A stretch of 64,000 bases of DNA from Skermania piniformis. Its GTDB lineage: Bacteria; Actinomycetota; Actinomycetes; Mycobacteriales; Mycobacteriaceae. Position 1 is the first letter of the stretch; every line of letters begins with the position of its first letter. The stretch spans positions 3,418,603-3,482,602 of the forward strand of contig NZ_CP079105.1 of NCBI RefSeq assembly GCF_019285775.1. The letters are read 5' to 3'. The notes below the pieces were generated by a model. That model did not search any database. It worked only from the letters and a program-made list of their open reading frames with translations, and had not been told where the DNA came from. Shown here piece by piece: positions 9,141-17,153 of the stretch. A program made the translations under genes and the position numbers.

Positions 9141-10027
9141 GGTCGTTCCACATCGTCGTGAATCCCGCCTCGGGTGGGGGCGCCGCACTGGCGCGGGTGG
9201 ACCCGGTCGCGACGATCCTGCGCGCCGCCGGGGCCGAGGTCGACGTCGTCCGGAGTCGCGACCCGGATCACGCACGAGCCGAGGTAGGCGCCGCGATCGA
9301 TGCCGGCCGGCAGGTAGTGGCGTGCGGCGGTGACGGCATGCTCGCCTCCGTCGCCGGCGCTGTCGTATCGGCCGGCGCTGTAGTATCGGCCGGCGCGTGC
9401 CTGGGCATCATCCCCAGCGGCCGCGGCAACGACTTCGCCCGACAATTGGGGCTGCTCGACGGGGGTGTCGAGGAGATTGCCCGGGTCTTGCTGGAGGGCA
9501 AGCCGACGCCCGTCGACGTCCTCCGCGCCGACGACCGCGTCGTCCTCGGCAGCGTCTACGCCGGGGTCGACTCGCTCGCGTCCGAGATCGTCGACGGCGC
9601 CCGCCGGCTGCCCGGGCCGGTGCAGTATCCCTATGCCGCGGTGCGGTCGCTGCTCACCTATCGGCCCACTCGCTACCGCATCACCGTGGATGACTCGACG
9701 GCCGAGACCGACGCCTACTCGGTGGTCGTCGCCAACAGCGGCTACTACGGCAAAGGGATGCACGTCGCCCCGACCGCCGAGGTGGACGACGGCATCCTCG
9801 ACGTCATCGTCATCCCCAAGGCGTCCCGCTTCACCCTTATCCGGCGTCTGCCCAGGATCTACGCGGGCAGCCACCTCGCGATCCCCGGGGTCGACGTCCT
9901 CCGCGGCACCAGCGTGACCCTGTCGTCCCGCGACCCGGTGACGGCGTACGGCGACGGCGAGCGCCTGCAGCCACTCCCCGTCGCGGTCACCGTGCAACCG
10001 GGCGCGCTCCACGTGCTGCTGCCCTGA
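9137..10027 (+). CDS. Diacylglycerol kinase family lipid kinase (Rv2252-like)
   Basis: A 296-residue DagK_cat protein. It shows VNPASGGG near residue 8, the nucleotide-binding GGDG at 64-67 and PSGRGNDFAR near 92, with AYGDGE near the C-terminus. The family phosphorylates diacylglycerol or related lipids at the membrane; the mycobacterial relative feeds phosphatidylinositol mannoside synthesis. GTG 9137 overlaps the stop of the FAD oxidase. The loop just after GGDG contains a duplicated 18-nt unit (AVVSAG twice) before the GIIPSG strand, an unusual insertion in a conserved region. No membrane segment is seen. Confidence 0.88.
   Translation: MRSFHIVVNPASGGGAALARVDPVATILRAAGAEVDVVRSRDPDHARAEVGAAIDAGRQVVACGGDGMLASVAGAVVSAGAVVSAGACLGIIPSGRGNDFARQLGLLDGGVEEIARVLLEGKPTPVDVLRADDRVVLGSVYAGVDSLASEIVDGARRLPGPVQYPYAAVRSLLTYRPTRYRITVDDSTAETDAYSVVVANSGYYGKGMHVAPTAEVDDGILDVIVIPKASRFTLIRRLPRIYAGSHLAIPGVDVLRGTSVTLSSRDPVTAYGDGERLQPLPVAVTVQPGALHVLLP
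9353..9396 (+). repeat. 18-nt tandem repeat inside the lipid kinase gene
   Basis: Units at 9353-9370 and 9371-9388, with an 8-nt partial third copy, encode AGAVVS twice. One base differs between the full copies. It lies just after the GGDG nucleotide-binding motif. Confidence 0.85.
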
Positions 10028-10064
10028 GATCGTCCGGCTCCTCGGTCCGGTCACCCCCGAGCGC

Positions 10065-10070
10065 TACCGT
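10065..10070 (+). promoter_or_regulatory. Candidate -10 box of a leaderless promoter
   Basis: TACCGT ends 6 nt before ATG 10077, and no purine-rich ribosome site lies between them. This spacing fits transcription starting at the start codon, which is common in actinobacteria. No clear -35 is visible. Confidence 0.4.
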
Positions 10071-10076
10071 TCGACC

Positions 10077-11615
10077 ATGGCCGCACTCGGGTTCCGCGGG
10101 ACCCTCACCCAACTGCTGCAGGCTCGGTTTCCGGTGCTGTACGTGGAAACCTTCGAGGAACAGCGGGTATTCGCGGAGATCGCCGGCGTTCTCGCCGGCT
10201 GGAAGACGCCGCGCACGCTCTGGCACTGGTCGGTCACCGAGGGGCTGCACCGGTCGGGAACGACGCCGACCCGCACGTCCACCGATCCCGCGGCGGCGCT
10301 GCAGGTGGCCCGCGAGGTCAGCGACAGTTCGGTGTTCGTGTTCGCCGACCTGCACGCGCACCTCGGCGACGACTCCCGACCGGCCGACCCGCTGATCGTG
10401 CGCACGCTGCGCGACGTGGTGCGCGACTTCCGGGCCGGAGATCTCGCGCGCACCCTGATCATCGTCGCGCCGATCCTGCGCATCCCACCCGAACTGGAAA
10501 AAGACGTCACGATCGTCGACTTCCGACTGCCCGACGAGCGGGACGTCCGCGGCCTGCTGGAGTCGATGATCACGCAGAACCAGGCGGTCGTTCGGGTGCT
10601 GCTCGACGAGGCGGGTCGCGACCGGATGACCAAGGCCGCGCTCGGGCTGACCCTGGCCGAGGCGGAGAACGCGTTCGCGCGGGCGATGGTCGTCGACGGC
10701 AGCCTGACCGACCGCGACGTCGAGCTGGTGCTCGCCGAGAAGGCCCAGACCATCCGAAAGTCCGGCCTGCTCGACCTGGTGGACAGCGACGTCGGGCTCA
10801 CCGACGTCGGCGGGCTCGGCGAGCTCAAGGTATGGCTGGGTAAGCGGCGCAACGCCTGGCTGGCCGAGGCCGCGCAGTACGGTCTGCCCGCGCCGAAAGG
10901 CGTGCTGATCACCGGTGTTCCCGGCTGCGGCAAGTCGCTGACCGCGAAGGCCGCGGCGACCGCCTGGGGCGTGCCGCTGATCCGATTGGACATCGGCAAG
11001 GTGTTTGCCGGACTGGTCGGCGCGAGTGAACACAACATGCGCTCGGCACTGGCCACGGCGGAAGCATCCGCGCCGTGCGTGTTGTGGGTGGACGAGATCG
11101 ACAAGGGTTTCGGTGCCGGCAGCAGCGACTCCGGAACCAACGCCCGGGTGTTCGGCACGCTGCTGACCTGGATGCAGGAGAAGACCGCGCCGGTGTTCGT
11201 GATGGCCACCGCGAACACCATCGACCACCTGCCGCCGGAGTTCCTGCGCAAGGGCAGGTTCGACGAGATCTTCTTCGTCGACCTGCCCGGCGACGCGGAG
11301 CGGGCGGAGATCTGGCGGCTGCACCTGCACCGGCGACTCGCGGCCGGGCCCGCAGCGGCGATGGATTACACCGACCTGCTGATCGCCGATCTGGCCGCCG
11401 CGAGTGGCGGGTGCTCCGGCGCGGAGATCGAACAGGCCGTCGTCGCCGCGCTGTTCGATGCCTATTCGCAGCGTCGGCCGCCGGCCGCAGCGGATCTGTT
11501 CCACGCGATCGAGTCGACCGTTCCCCTGTCCGTCCTGCAGGAGGCGCAGGTGACGGCGCTGCGTGACTGGGCCGCGCTGCGCGCCGTGAACGCATCGTCG
11601 ACAGCTGGGCCGTGA
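10077..11615 (+). CDS. Ycf46-like AAA+ ATPase
   Basis: A 512-residue protein. Residues 1-260 form a degenerate N-terminal ATPase-like part typical of Ycf46 ([14 protein letters not shown] near 18, [18 protein letters not shown] near 122). A full AAA+ module follows: Walker A GVPGCGKS at 280-287, Walker B with Asp339-Glu340 (WVDEIDKG), and the Arg-finger region RKGRFDE near 391-397. There is no protease domain or membrane segment, which separates it from FtsH. ATG 10077 is the only start with sensible context. It heads a cassette with DUF1257- and DUF2997-like small genes, a combination known from cyanobacteria and other bacteria but without a settled function. Confidence 0.82.
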   Translation: MAALGFRGTLTQLLQARFPVLYVETFEEQRVFAEIAGVLAGWKTPRTLWHWSVTEGLHRSGTTPTRTSTDPAAALQVAREVSDSSVFVFADLHAHLGDDSRPADPLIVRTLRDVVRDFRAGDLARTLIIVAPILRIPPELEKDVTIVDFRLPDERDVRGLLESMITQNQAVVRVLLDEAGRDRMTKAALGLTLAEAENAFARAMVVDGSLTDRDVELVLAEKAQTIRKSGLLDLVDSDVGLTDVGGLGELKVWLGKRRNAWLAEAAQYGLPAPKGVLITGVPGCGKSLTAKAAATAWGVPLIRLDIGKVFAGLVGASEHNMRSALATAEASAPCVLWVDEIDKGFGAGSSDSGTNARVFGTLLTWMQEKTAPVFVMATANTIDHLPPEFLRKGRFDEIFFVDLPGDAERAEIWRLHLHRRLAAGPAAAMDYTDLLIADLAAASGGCSGAEIEQAVVAALFDAYSQRRPPAAADLFHAIESTVPLSVLQEAQVTALRDWAALRAVNASSTAGP

Positions 11616-11673
11616 GTGGGAGTGGTACCCCGACTACCGTGGAACCCACGCAAGCATCGAGAGGGGCCCACAC

Positions 11674-12111
11674 ATGAGCATCTCGCTGGTTTTGCTCCCG
11701 CTCGCGGTCGCTGCCGCGGCCAAGGCGGCGAGTCGCGAGTCGTCGGCGCCGCAGGTCTGCACGGTGAGCACCCGGATGCGCGACATCCGGCTGTTGGTCG
11801 CGGCGCTCGGCGACACCGGCGCGACGGCAACGGTGTTGTCCGACGACGACGTCGACGCCCGTTGGGCCGATCTCACCGCCCGGCTGCGCCGCGACCCGGA
11901 CGGGATCTGGGGGGGCGATTTCGTCGGCACCGACGACGAAGCGCGCTGCATCGACACGATCGTCGCCGTGGACGCGGCGTACGGACTCCGGGTGCAGGCG
12001 GCGGTGGTCGAGCGACTGCGGGACCGGGCGCCGGCTGCGGGGATGGCGGTGCTGTCGGAATCGGCCGCCGCGAACGGCGAGGTGACCATGGTGTTGGAGG
12101 TACGCGGGTGA
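11674..12111 (+). CDS. DUF1257/Ycf35-like protein
   Basis: A 145-residue protein with a short hydrophobic lead (residues 3-18), then a segment reading TVSTRMRDIRLLVAALGDTG that resembles the start of Ycf35/DUF1257, a middle acidic part, and a C-terminal half (ARCIDTIVAVDAAYGLRV, ending VTMVLEVRG) matching the DUF1257 end pattern. The match is by remembered pattern and is moderate, but the DUF2997-like partner directly downstream and the Ycf46-like ATPase upstream support it. ATG 11674 follows AGAGGGGCC, a usable ribosome site. Function unknown. Confidence 0.6.
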   Translation: MSISLVLLPLAVAAAAKAASRESSAPQVCTVSTRMRDIRLLVAALGDTGATATVLSDDDVDARWADLTARLRRDPDGIWGGDFVGTDDEARCIDTIVAVDAAYGLRVQAAVVERLRDRAPAAGMAVLSESAAANGEVTMVLEVRG

Positions 12112-12335
12112 CCGAGCGAGCCCGAATCACCGTCGTCGTCGGCCCGGACGGGCACATCCGCGCCGCGACCCACGGGGTTACCGGTACGCAGTGCCTGCCC
12201 TACGTCGCGGTGCTGGAGGACCTGCTCGAGGCGACCGCGGTGGACAGCGCATACACCGCCGACTGGACGACGGAGTCGGCACGGGTGGCCAATTCGGCCG
12301 GTACGACGGTTCGCGCCGACGACGGGCCCGGATGA
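12108..12335 (+). CDS. DUF2997-like small protein
   Basis: A 75-residue protein opening TERARITVVVGPDGHIRAAT followed by GVTGTQCLPYV and a Glu-rich helix. This fits DUF2997 (a beta hairpin I.V..DG.I...., then G..G..C, then a helix before the end). The single Cys after GTQ is the conserved one. GTG 12108 overlaps the preceding stop by four bases and its own stop overlaps ATG 12332, so translation is coupled through the cassette. Function unknown; the family travels with Ycf46-like ATPases and DUF1257. Confidence 0.6.
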   Translation: MTERARITVVVGPDGHIRAATHGVTGTQCLPYVAVLEDLLEATAVDSAYTADWTTESARVANSAGTTVRADDGPG

Positions 12336-13087
12336 CCGTCGACTCCCGGCCCCCACCGCAGCTGCTCGCCGACCGGAGCTGGCGGATGCGCAACAGCGCA
12401 TGGATGCTGCCGGTCATTCTCGGCTGCGGCATGGCCACCTGGGCGTCGTTCCTCTACATCGGGATCAAGGCGCGGCGCCGCTCGTGGCAGATCGCCGCCG
12501 GCGTCTATTCGGTCGCGTTCGTCGCGATGATGGTGGTGTCCGGCTCCGCCGAAGGCGACCCCCAACACGGCTCGACCGGCACTGCGTCGAACCTGATGGG
12601 CGGCCTGCTCGTCGCCACCTGGGCGGCCGGCATCGTGCACGCGGTGATGGTCCGTCCGCAGTGGTTGCGCTGGCGGGCCGATCACAACCAGCCCTGGTGG
12701 GCAACCCCCACGCATCCCGCGCCGGCGCCGGCCCCCCAGATGCACCCGCCCGCTGCATCGATCCCGGCACCGGTCGCGCCGCTGGTCGAACCGAGCCGGT
12801 TCTGGGCTCCGCCGGCACCGGCCGCCGCCCTCGGCCAGGTGACGATCGCGGTCGCGACCCCGGCCGAGCTCGCGGCGCTGGGCATCGATCCGGCCGGGGT
12901 GCAGCGGTTGCTCGCCGCCCGGAGCCGGCCCGGCGGCATCACCACGGTGCAGGATTTCGCCGACCTGGCCGGCTTGCCGCCGCATCGGCTGGCCGCCGTC
13001 GTGCAGCGAGTCGTGCTGAGCGCCCCGCCGTCGCCCGCGCCCGGCCGGCCCACGTTTCCGGCGCCGGGACGACGGCTGGACCTGTGA
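12332..13087 (+). CDS. Membrane protein with C-terminal helix-hairpin-helix domain
   Basis: A 251-residue protein with three probable membrane segments in the first 110 residues (about 25-45, 54-70 and 88-110), a Pro/Ala-rich cytoplasmic linker to about 165, and a C-terminal ComEA-like helix-hairpin-helix stretch (ATPAELAALGIDPAGVQRLL, then DFADLAGLPPHRLAAVV). Such domains usually bind DNA or proteins. Coupled by ATGA to the DUF2997-like gene and by GTGA to the radical SAM gene. It is not part of the better-known Ycf46 neighbourhoods that I remember, so it may be the actinobacterial addition that puts the system at the membrane. Confidence 0.65.
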   Translation: MTVDSRPPPQLLADRSWRMRNSAWMLPVILGCGMATWASFLYIGIKARRRSWQIAAGVYSVAFVAMMVVSGSAEGDPQHGSTGTASNLMGGLLVATWAAGIVHAVMVRPQWLRWRADHNQPWWATPTHPAPAPAPQMHPPAASIPAPVAPLVEPSRFWAPPAPAAALGQVTIAVATPAELAALGIDPAGVQRLLAARSRPGGITTVQDFADLAGLPPHRLAAVVQRVVLSAPPSPAPGRPTFPAPGRRLDL

Positions 13088-13749
13088 CTACCCCACCACC
13101 CGCCGTCGACGCGGACACGCTGCTGGTCGCCCGAGTGCTCACCGCCACCGACGCAGAAGGCCCCGGCACCCGCACGGCGATCTGGGTGCAGGGTTGCCGG
13201 ATCCGCTGCCCGGGCTGCTTCAACCCGCACCTGTGGGGCGCCGCCGGCGGCCGGCGGGTCGAGCTGAGCGGGTGGCTGCCGCCGGTGCTCGACGACGCCG
13301 CGGCCGGCGGCGTCGAGGGCATCACGCTGCTCGGCGGCGAACCGTTCGAGCAGGCGGCGCCGCTCGCCCGGCTCGCCACCGCCGCACGGGAACGCGGCCT
13401 CTCGGTGATGACCTTCAGCGGATACACCTATGCCGAGCTGCGGCGCTGGGCCGCCGACCGGACCGACATCGCGGCCCTGCTATCGCACACCGACCTGCTC
13501 GCCGACGGCCCGTTCCGGGCGGATCTGCTCGACCACACCCGCCCCTGGGTGGGCTCGAGCAACCAGGGTCTACGCGCGCTCACGCCGCGATACGCCGGCA
13601 TCGACGTCACCCGCCGACCCGATCGGGTCGAGATCCGAATCGACCGGTCGGGCACCGTCGCGGTCAACGGCTGGGCCGACACCGACCGGCTGGATCTGCT
13701 ACTGGACGACCTCCGCGGACGCGGTCACCGAGCCGGTCGAAAACCTTAG
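13084..13749 (+). CDS. NrdG-like radical SAM / single 4Fe-4S cluster protein
   Basis: A 221-residue small radical SAM protein. The cluster motif CRIRCPGC (Cys-x3-Cys-x2-Cys) lies near residues 38-45, in the NrdG-like context EGPGTRTAIWVQGC, and the SAM-binding GGEPFEQ follows near 82. A C-terminal beta-strand part (RPDRVEIRIDRSGTVAVNG) is also present. The nearest well-known relatives activate anaerobic ribonucleotide reductase, but no nrdD is here; the protein instead ends the Ycf46-like cassette. The start is GTG 13084, overlapping the previous stop. Confidence 0.75.
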   Translation: MTTPPPAVDADTLLVARVLTATDAEGPGTRTAIWVQGCRIRCPGCFNPHLWGAAGGRRVELSGWLPPVLDDAAAGGVEGITLLGGEPFEQAAPLARLATAARERGLSVMTFSGYTYAELRRWAADRTDIAALLSHTDLLADGPFRADLLDHTRPWVGSSNQGLRALTPRYAGIDVTRRPDRVEIRIDRSGTVAVNGWADTDRLDLLLDDLRGRGHRAGRKP

Positions 13750-13822
13750 CCAACGGGGCTGGAACAGATATTTCCGGATCTTCGTCCGGCTTGTTGAGCA
13801 TTCACTACATCCGCGGTACTAT

Positions 13823-13838
13823 TCGAACATGTGTTCTA
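13823..13838 (+). promoter_or_regulatory. LexA-binding SOS box overlapping the HNH gene start
   Basis: TCGAACATGTGTTCTA matches the mycobacterial SOS box TCGAAC-N4-GTTCGA at 11 of 12 specified bases. The four spacer bases contain the ATG (13829-13831) of the HNH gene, so bound LexA would cover the start codon. SOS boxes ahead of 13E12-family genes are known in M. tuberculosis. Confidence 0.8.
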
Positions 13839-15469
13839 GTGCGGCTCCTCCGGGTAACTCGGGTTCGGACGGCGCAGGTTCGGACGGCGCAGGTTCGGAC
13901 GGCGCAGGTTCGGACGGCGCGAGTTCGGTGGCCGCGGTCGCGGTGATCGATGCCGCCCTGGACGATCTCGCCGCGCTGGTTCCGGAGTCGGGGACGGCCG
14001 CGCTCGGAGTGTTGCAGGAGCTCGAACGGGTAGCGCGGCGGATCGCCGGGGTCGGGTACGGGCTGATTCGAGTGACGGTCGAGGCTCCGGGTGACGAGTT
14101 CGGTGGCCGCCGTTACCGGGATGTGCTTGCTGATGCGTTGCGGATTCGGCCGAACGAGGCGAGTGCCCGGTTGTTTGAGGCCGCCGATCTCACTGCGTCG
14201 TCGACGATGACCGGGCAACCCGTGCCGCCGATACTGCCCGAGTTGGCGGCGCGAGTCCGGACGGGCGAGGTCGGGCGAGAGCACGTGCGAGTGGTTCGGA
14301 AGTTTCTGCATGATCTGCCCAACGGAGTCGACGCGTCCACTCGGGTCGCCGCGGAGCGGGAACTCGCCCGGGCTGCGACCACGCTACGACCGGATGAGCT
14401 GGGCAAGCTCGCCACACACCTCGATGCCGTCGTGAATCCCGATGGCACGCTGTCCGATGAGCGGGACCGGGCCCGCAAACGCGGTATCCGGCTCGGCGAG
14501 CAGGAACGCGACGGGATGAGCCGGCTCACCGGGTATGTCTCCCCGGAATTGCGCGCTTATCTGGAATCGATCTTCGCCAAGTACGCGCGGCCGGGTATGT
14601 GTAACCCCGACGACGAGCTTCCGACCGTCGACGGTGAGGCGCCGGCCGAGCACGTCGAGCGGGACCAGCGGACCCCGGCCCAGCGCAATCATGATGCGCT
14701 GCTGACGGTGCTGCGCGCGGCGATCGCATCCGGAGAGTTGGGGCAGCACCGTGGGCTGCCGGTGACGGTGATCGTCACGACCACCCTCCAAGACCTCGAG
14801 ACCGCCGCCGGGTACTCCGGGTATGCGCCCGGCCCGGGACCGCGAACCGGGTACCCGCCCGACCGATCTACGGGTTACGCGCCCGATGAACCGACGACGT
14901 CACCGGCATCCGGCGGAACCGACCGAGGTGCCCCGGTTCCGGGCCGTAGCCCGGGTGGGATCGGCGGGAAAGCAACGACCGCGAGCGGAACCCTGATCCC
15001 GTACCGGGATCTGATCCGGATGGCCACCCATGCCTGGCACTACCTGGTGGTGTTCGACGCGCACACCGAACAGCCGTTGTATCTCGGCCGATCCAAACGC
15101 CTTGCCTCACCGGATCAACGGATCGTGGCAACCGCCCAGTACGGCGGCTGCACCTATCCGGGCTGTCCGCGGCCGGCAGTGGATTGCGAGTACCACCACA
15201 TGACCGCCTGGGCGGCCGGCGGCCCCACCGACATCACCGATCTCGCCCCCGCCTGTGGTCATCACCACGCGCTGGCCGATCAAGGCTGGACCGTGCGGCG
15301 CAACCCGGCCGGCCGGATCGAATGGCTACCACCGACCTGGCTCGACCCCGACCGCGCCGCCCGAACCAACACCTACCACCGGCCCGCCGACTGGTACCGG
15401 CCCGCCGACTGGTACCGGCCGCCGCGCGACACAACCACGCCCGTCGAGCGATCACCGATCCAGCGATGA
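13829..15469 (+). CDS. HNH endonuclease, 13E12 repeat / DUF222 family
   Basis: A 546-residue protein: a DUF222 helical region (about 35-330), a low-complexity linker rich in Gly, Pro and Tyr (about 330-400), and an HNH nuclease end. The nuclease part has GGCTYPGCPRP near 440, CEYHHMTAWAAGG near 453 and CGHHHALADQGW near 475; the Cys pairs and His residues fit a zinc-supported HNH fold. ATG 13829 sits inside a LexA box, so induction by DNA damage is expected. Three short tandem repeats disturb this gene: (GSDGA)x4 at the N-terminus, PADWYR twice near the end, and an 18-nt duplication that spans the stop codon. These genes occur in many copies in Mycobacteriales; their role is unclear. Confidence 0.88.
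   Translation: MCSSAAPPGNSGSDGAGSDGAGSDGAGSDGASSVAAVAVIDAALDDLAALVPESGTAALGVLQELERVARRIAGVGYGLIRVTVEAPGDEFGGRRYRDVLADALRIRPNEASARLFEAADLTASSTMTGQPVPPILPELAARVRTGEVGREHVRVVRKFLHDLPNGVDASTRVAAERELARAATTLRPDELGKLATHLDAVVNPDGTLSDERDRARKRGIRLGEQERDGMSRLTGYVSPELRAYLESIFAKYARPGMCNPDDELPTVDGEAPAEHVERDQRTPAQRNHDALLTVLRAAIASGELGQHRGLPVTVIVTTTLQDLETAAGYSGYAPGPGPRTGYPPDRSTGYAPDEPTTSPASGGTDRGAPVPGRSPGGIGGKATTASGTLIPYRDLIRMATHAWHYLVVFDAHTEQPLYLGRSKRLASPDQRIVATAQYGGCTYPGCPRPAVDCEYHHMTAWAAGGPTDITDLAPACGHHHALADQGWTVRRNPAGRIEWLPPTWLDPDRAARTNTYHRPADWYRPADWYRPPRDTTTPVERSPIQR
13862..13921 (+). repeat. 15-nt tandem repeat, four copies
   Basis: Four copies of GGTTCGGACGGCGCA (the last ends in G) encode GSDGA four times after the first eleven residues of the HNH protein. 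The first three copies are identical. Confidence 0.95.
15379..15420 (+). repeat. 18-nt tandem repeat near the HNH C-terminus
   Basis: Two perfect 18-nt units (15379-15396 and 15397-15414) plus six bases encode RPADWY twice. It follows the HNH core by about 25 residues. Confidence 0.9.
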
Positions 15470-15484
15470 TCACCGATCCAGCGA
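15450..15484 (+). repeat. 18-nt duplication spanning the HNH stop codon
   Basis: A 17-nt block at 15450-15466 recurs exactly at 15468-15484, so the period is 18 nt. The TGA stop (15467-15469) lies at the junction, so the copy is partly untranslated. Confidence 0.9.
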
Positions 15485-15525
15485 CCAGCGGATACCGATG
15501 GCGCAGCGACCGGCCGGCGAGCCGC

Positions 15526-16344
15526 TCATCGGCCCTCCGCCGCCCGCCGGTATCCGCGCATCGCCACCGGCCCGGACACCGCGACCAGCCCGATCGTCCA
15601 CGCGACGGTCTCCAGCAGCGGTGCCGCCACCGCGCCACCCTCGGTCAGCCCGCGCATCGCCTCGATCGCCGGGCTCATCGGCTGGTGCCGAACCACCGGC
15701 TGCAACCAGCCCGGATATTCGGTGATCGGCACGAATCCGACATTGAAGAACAACAGCAGCAGAAACAGTCCGGCAAGTTGCTGCAAGGTTTGCCGGACGG
15801 CCACCGTGGCCACGGCGACCACCAGCACTGCGATCCCCACGGCGAACACCATCGGCACCGCGATCGCTACCAGACCGGCGAGCAACCCGTGCTGGAACCG
15901 AAACCCGAGCGGCACCGCGACCGCGAACAACACCACCGTGCTCAACCCGGTACGTACCGCCTCGGCCGACAGCCGCCCGGCCAGGAAGCCCGCCCGCGGC
16001 ACCGGCAGCGACCAGGTCCGGGTCAGCAGGCCGCTGTCCCGATCGTCGATCAAGCTGATCCCGGTGGCGACGGTGCCGTACATCGCCGCAACCAACGCGA
16101 CCAGCCCGGCATTGCCGTAGATGCTGTTGCCGCCCCCCATCGCGGTCACGGTCTTGCCGAGCACCAGCTGGAACATCAGCAGCATGAAGGCCGGAAACGC
16201 GACGGTCTGCACCACCACGCCCGGATCGCGTGACCAGGTCCGTAGCAGCGTCGCGACGGTCACGACCAGATGTCGGCCGAGCGAGACGGAACGGCGCGCG
16301 GTCGCCGGCCCGACATTCACCGGCGCGGCGGGCGCGGCGTTCAC
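15526..16344 (-). CDS. ABC-2 type permease, exporter subunit 2
   Basis: A 272-residue membrane protein of the ABC-2/DrrB type with about six hydrophobic segments (for example FPAFMLLMFQLVL, STVVLFAVAVPLGF, VFAVGIAVLVVAVATVAV and LAGLFLLLLFFNVGF). Typical ABC-2 features are ISLIDDRDSGLLTRTWSLPVPR and YPGWLQPVVRHQPMSPAIEAMRGL. GTG 16344 overlaps the stop of the partner permease by four bases. It is the last gene of the minus-strand siderophore operon, and a converging HNH gene lies 57 nt away. It probably exports the siderophore or its precursor. Confidence 0.8.
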   Translation of the reverse strand: MNAAPAAPVNVGPATARRSVSLGRHLVVTVATLLRTWSRDPGVVVQTVAFPAFMLLMFQLVLGKTVTAMGGGNSIYGNAGLVALVAAMYGTVATGISLIDDRDSGLLTRTWSLPVPRAGFLAGRLSAEAVRTGLSTVVLFAVAVPLGFRFQHGLLAGLVAIAVPMVFAVGIAVLVVAVATVAVRQTLQQLAGLFLLLLFFNVGFVPITEYPGWLQPVVRHQPMSPAIEAMRGLTEGGAVAAPLLETVAWTIGLVAVSGPVAMRGYRRAAEGR

Positions 16345-17153
16345 CGGCGCACCTGTGCTCGACCGGCCGCCACCGCGGCGGCGGCACCGATCAGCAGCAG
16401 CCCCGCCGACCAGCACAACACCGCCGTCCACGCGATCGCCGACCCGGCAGCCAAACCTCGTAACGCCTCGGCGAACACCGACAGCGGCTGATTGCGGACG
16501 AACGGCTGCACCCACTCGGGAAAGGCCGCCGCCGGCAGTAGACCGGTCGAGGCCAGCACCAGGATCAGTTGCGGAATCATCAACACGGTCGCCACCGACG
16601 TCGCGTTGCCCGCGACCGTGCCGACCGCGTCGGTCAGCATGCTCAGCGACAACCCGAACAACACCACCAGCCCGAGGAATGCGAGCGTCGCCCACACCGA
16701 TCCGTGGAACCGGAAGCCCAGGGCGAACGCGATCGCCAACCCACCCACCAGGATCAGCAGCATCCGGACCGACACCCAGGCCATCCGCGCCAGGAACGGG
16801 GTGACGCGCGGAATCGGCAACGACGCCAGCCGTTGCCGCACGCCTTCTCGGGCGTCCTCGCCGGCGGCCTCGGTGGTCACGATCGCGGTGAACACTCCGG
16901 CCTGCAACAGCACGATCGGGGCGAGGAACTGCGCGTACTCGCCGCCCACCCGCTCGAACTGCCGGTGCAGCGGCACATAGAAGCAGACGAAGAAGATCAC
17001 CGGACCGAGCGTGGCGAACACGACGTCACCGGCACGCACGGCGGCCAGCGCACGGCGTCGGGCCAACGTTGCCAAAGCCGCCGGCCACGGGACGGATTGC
17101 CGTGCCGGCCGGTCCGCGAGAGCGGGCGGACGGGTCGGCGCGACTGCGGTCAT
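16341..17153 (-). CDS. ABC-2 type permease, exporter subunit 1
   Basis: A 270-residue ABC-2 permease with six probable membrane segments. It shows the same ABC-2 end pattern as its neighbour (FPEWVQPFVRNQPLSVFAEALRGL), and the two permeases are clearly paralogous, as in DrrB/DrrC. ATG 17153 overlaps the ATPase stop. With the ATPase and the second permease it forms a complete exporter in one operon with the aryl-capping synthetase and AMP ligase, so siderophore export is the likely role. Confidence 0.8.
   Translation of the reverse strand: MTAVAPTRPPALADRPARQSVPWPAALATLARRRALAAVRAGDVVFATLGPVIFFVCFYVPLHRQFERVGGEYAQFLAPIVLLQAGVFTAIVTTEAAGEDAREGVRQRLASLPIPRVTPFLARMAWVSVRMLLILVGGLAIAFALGFRFHGSVWATLAFLGLVVLFGLSLSMLTDAVGTVAGNATSVATVLMIPQLILVLASTGLLPAAAFPEWVQPFVRNQPLSVFAEALRGLAAGSAIAWTAVLCWSAGLLLIGAAAAVAAGRAQVRR

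Noticed and set aside
10077-11615. FtsH-type protease
   Set aside because: The protein has an AAA+ module only; the HExxH zinc protease motif and membrane segments of FtsH are missing.
15379-15484. Direct repeats at the end of the HNH gene as an attachment or integration site
   Set aside because: There is no integrase, tRNA gene or matching copy at a distance; the repeats are adjacent and fit the tandem-duplication pattern seen elsewhere.
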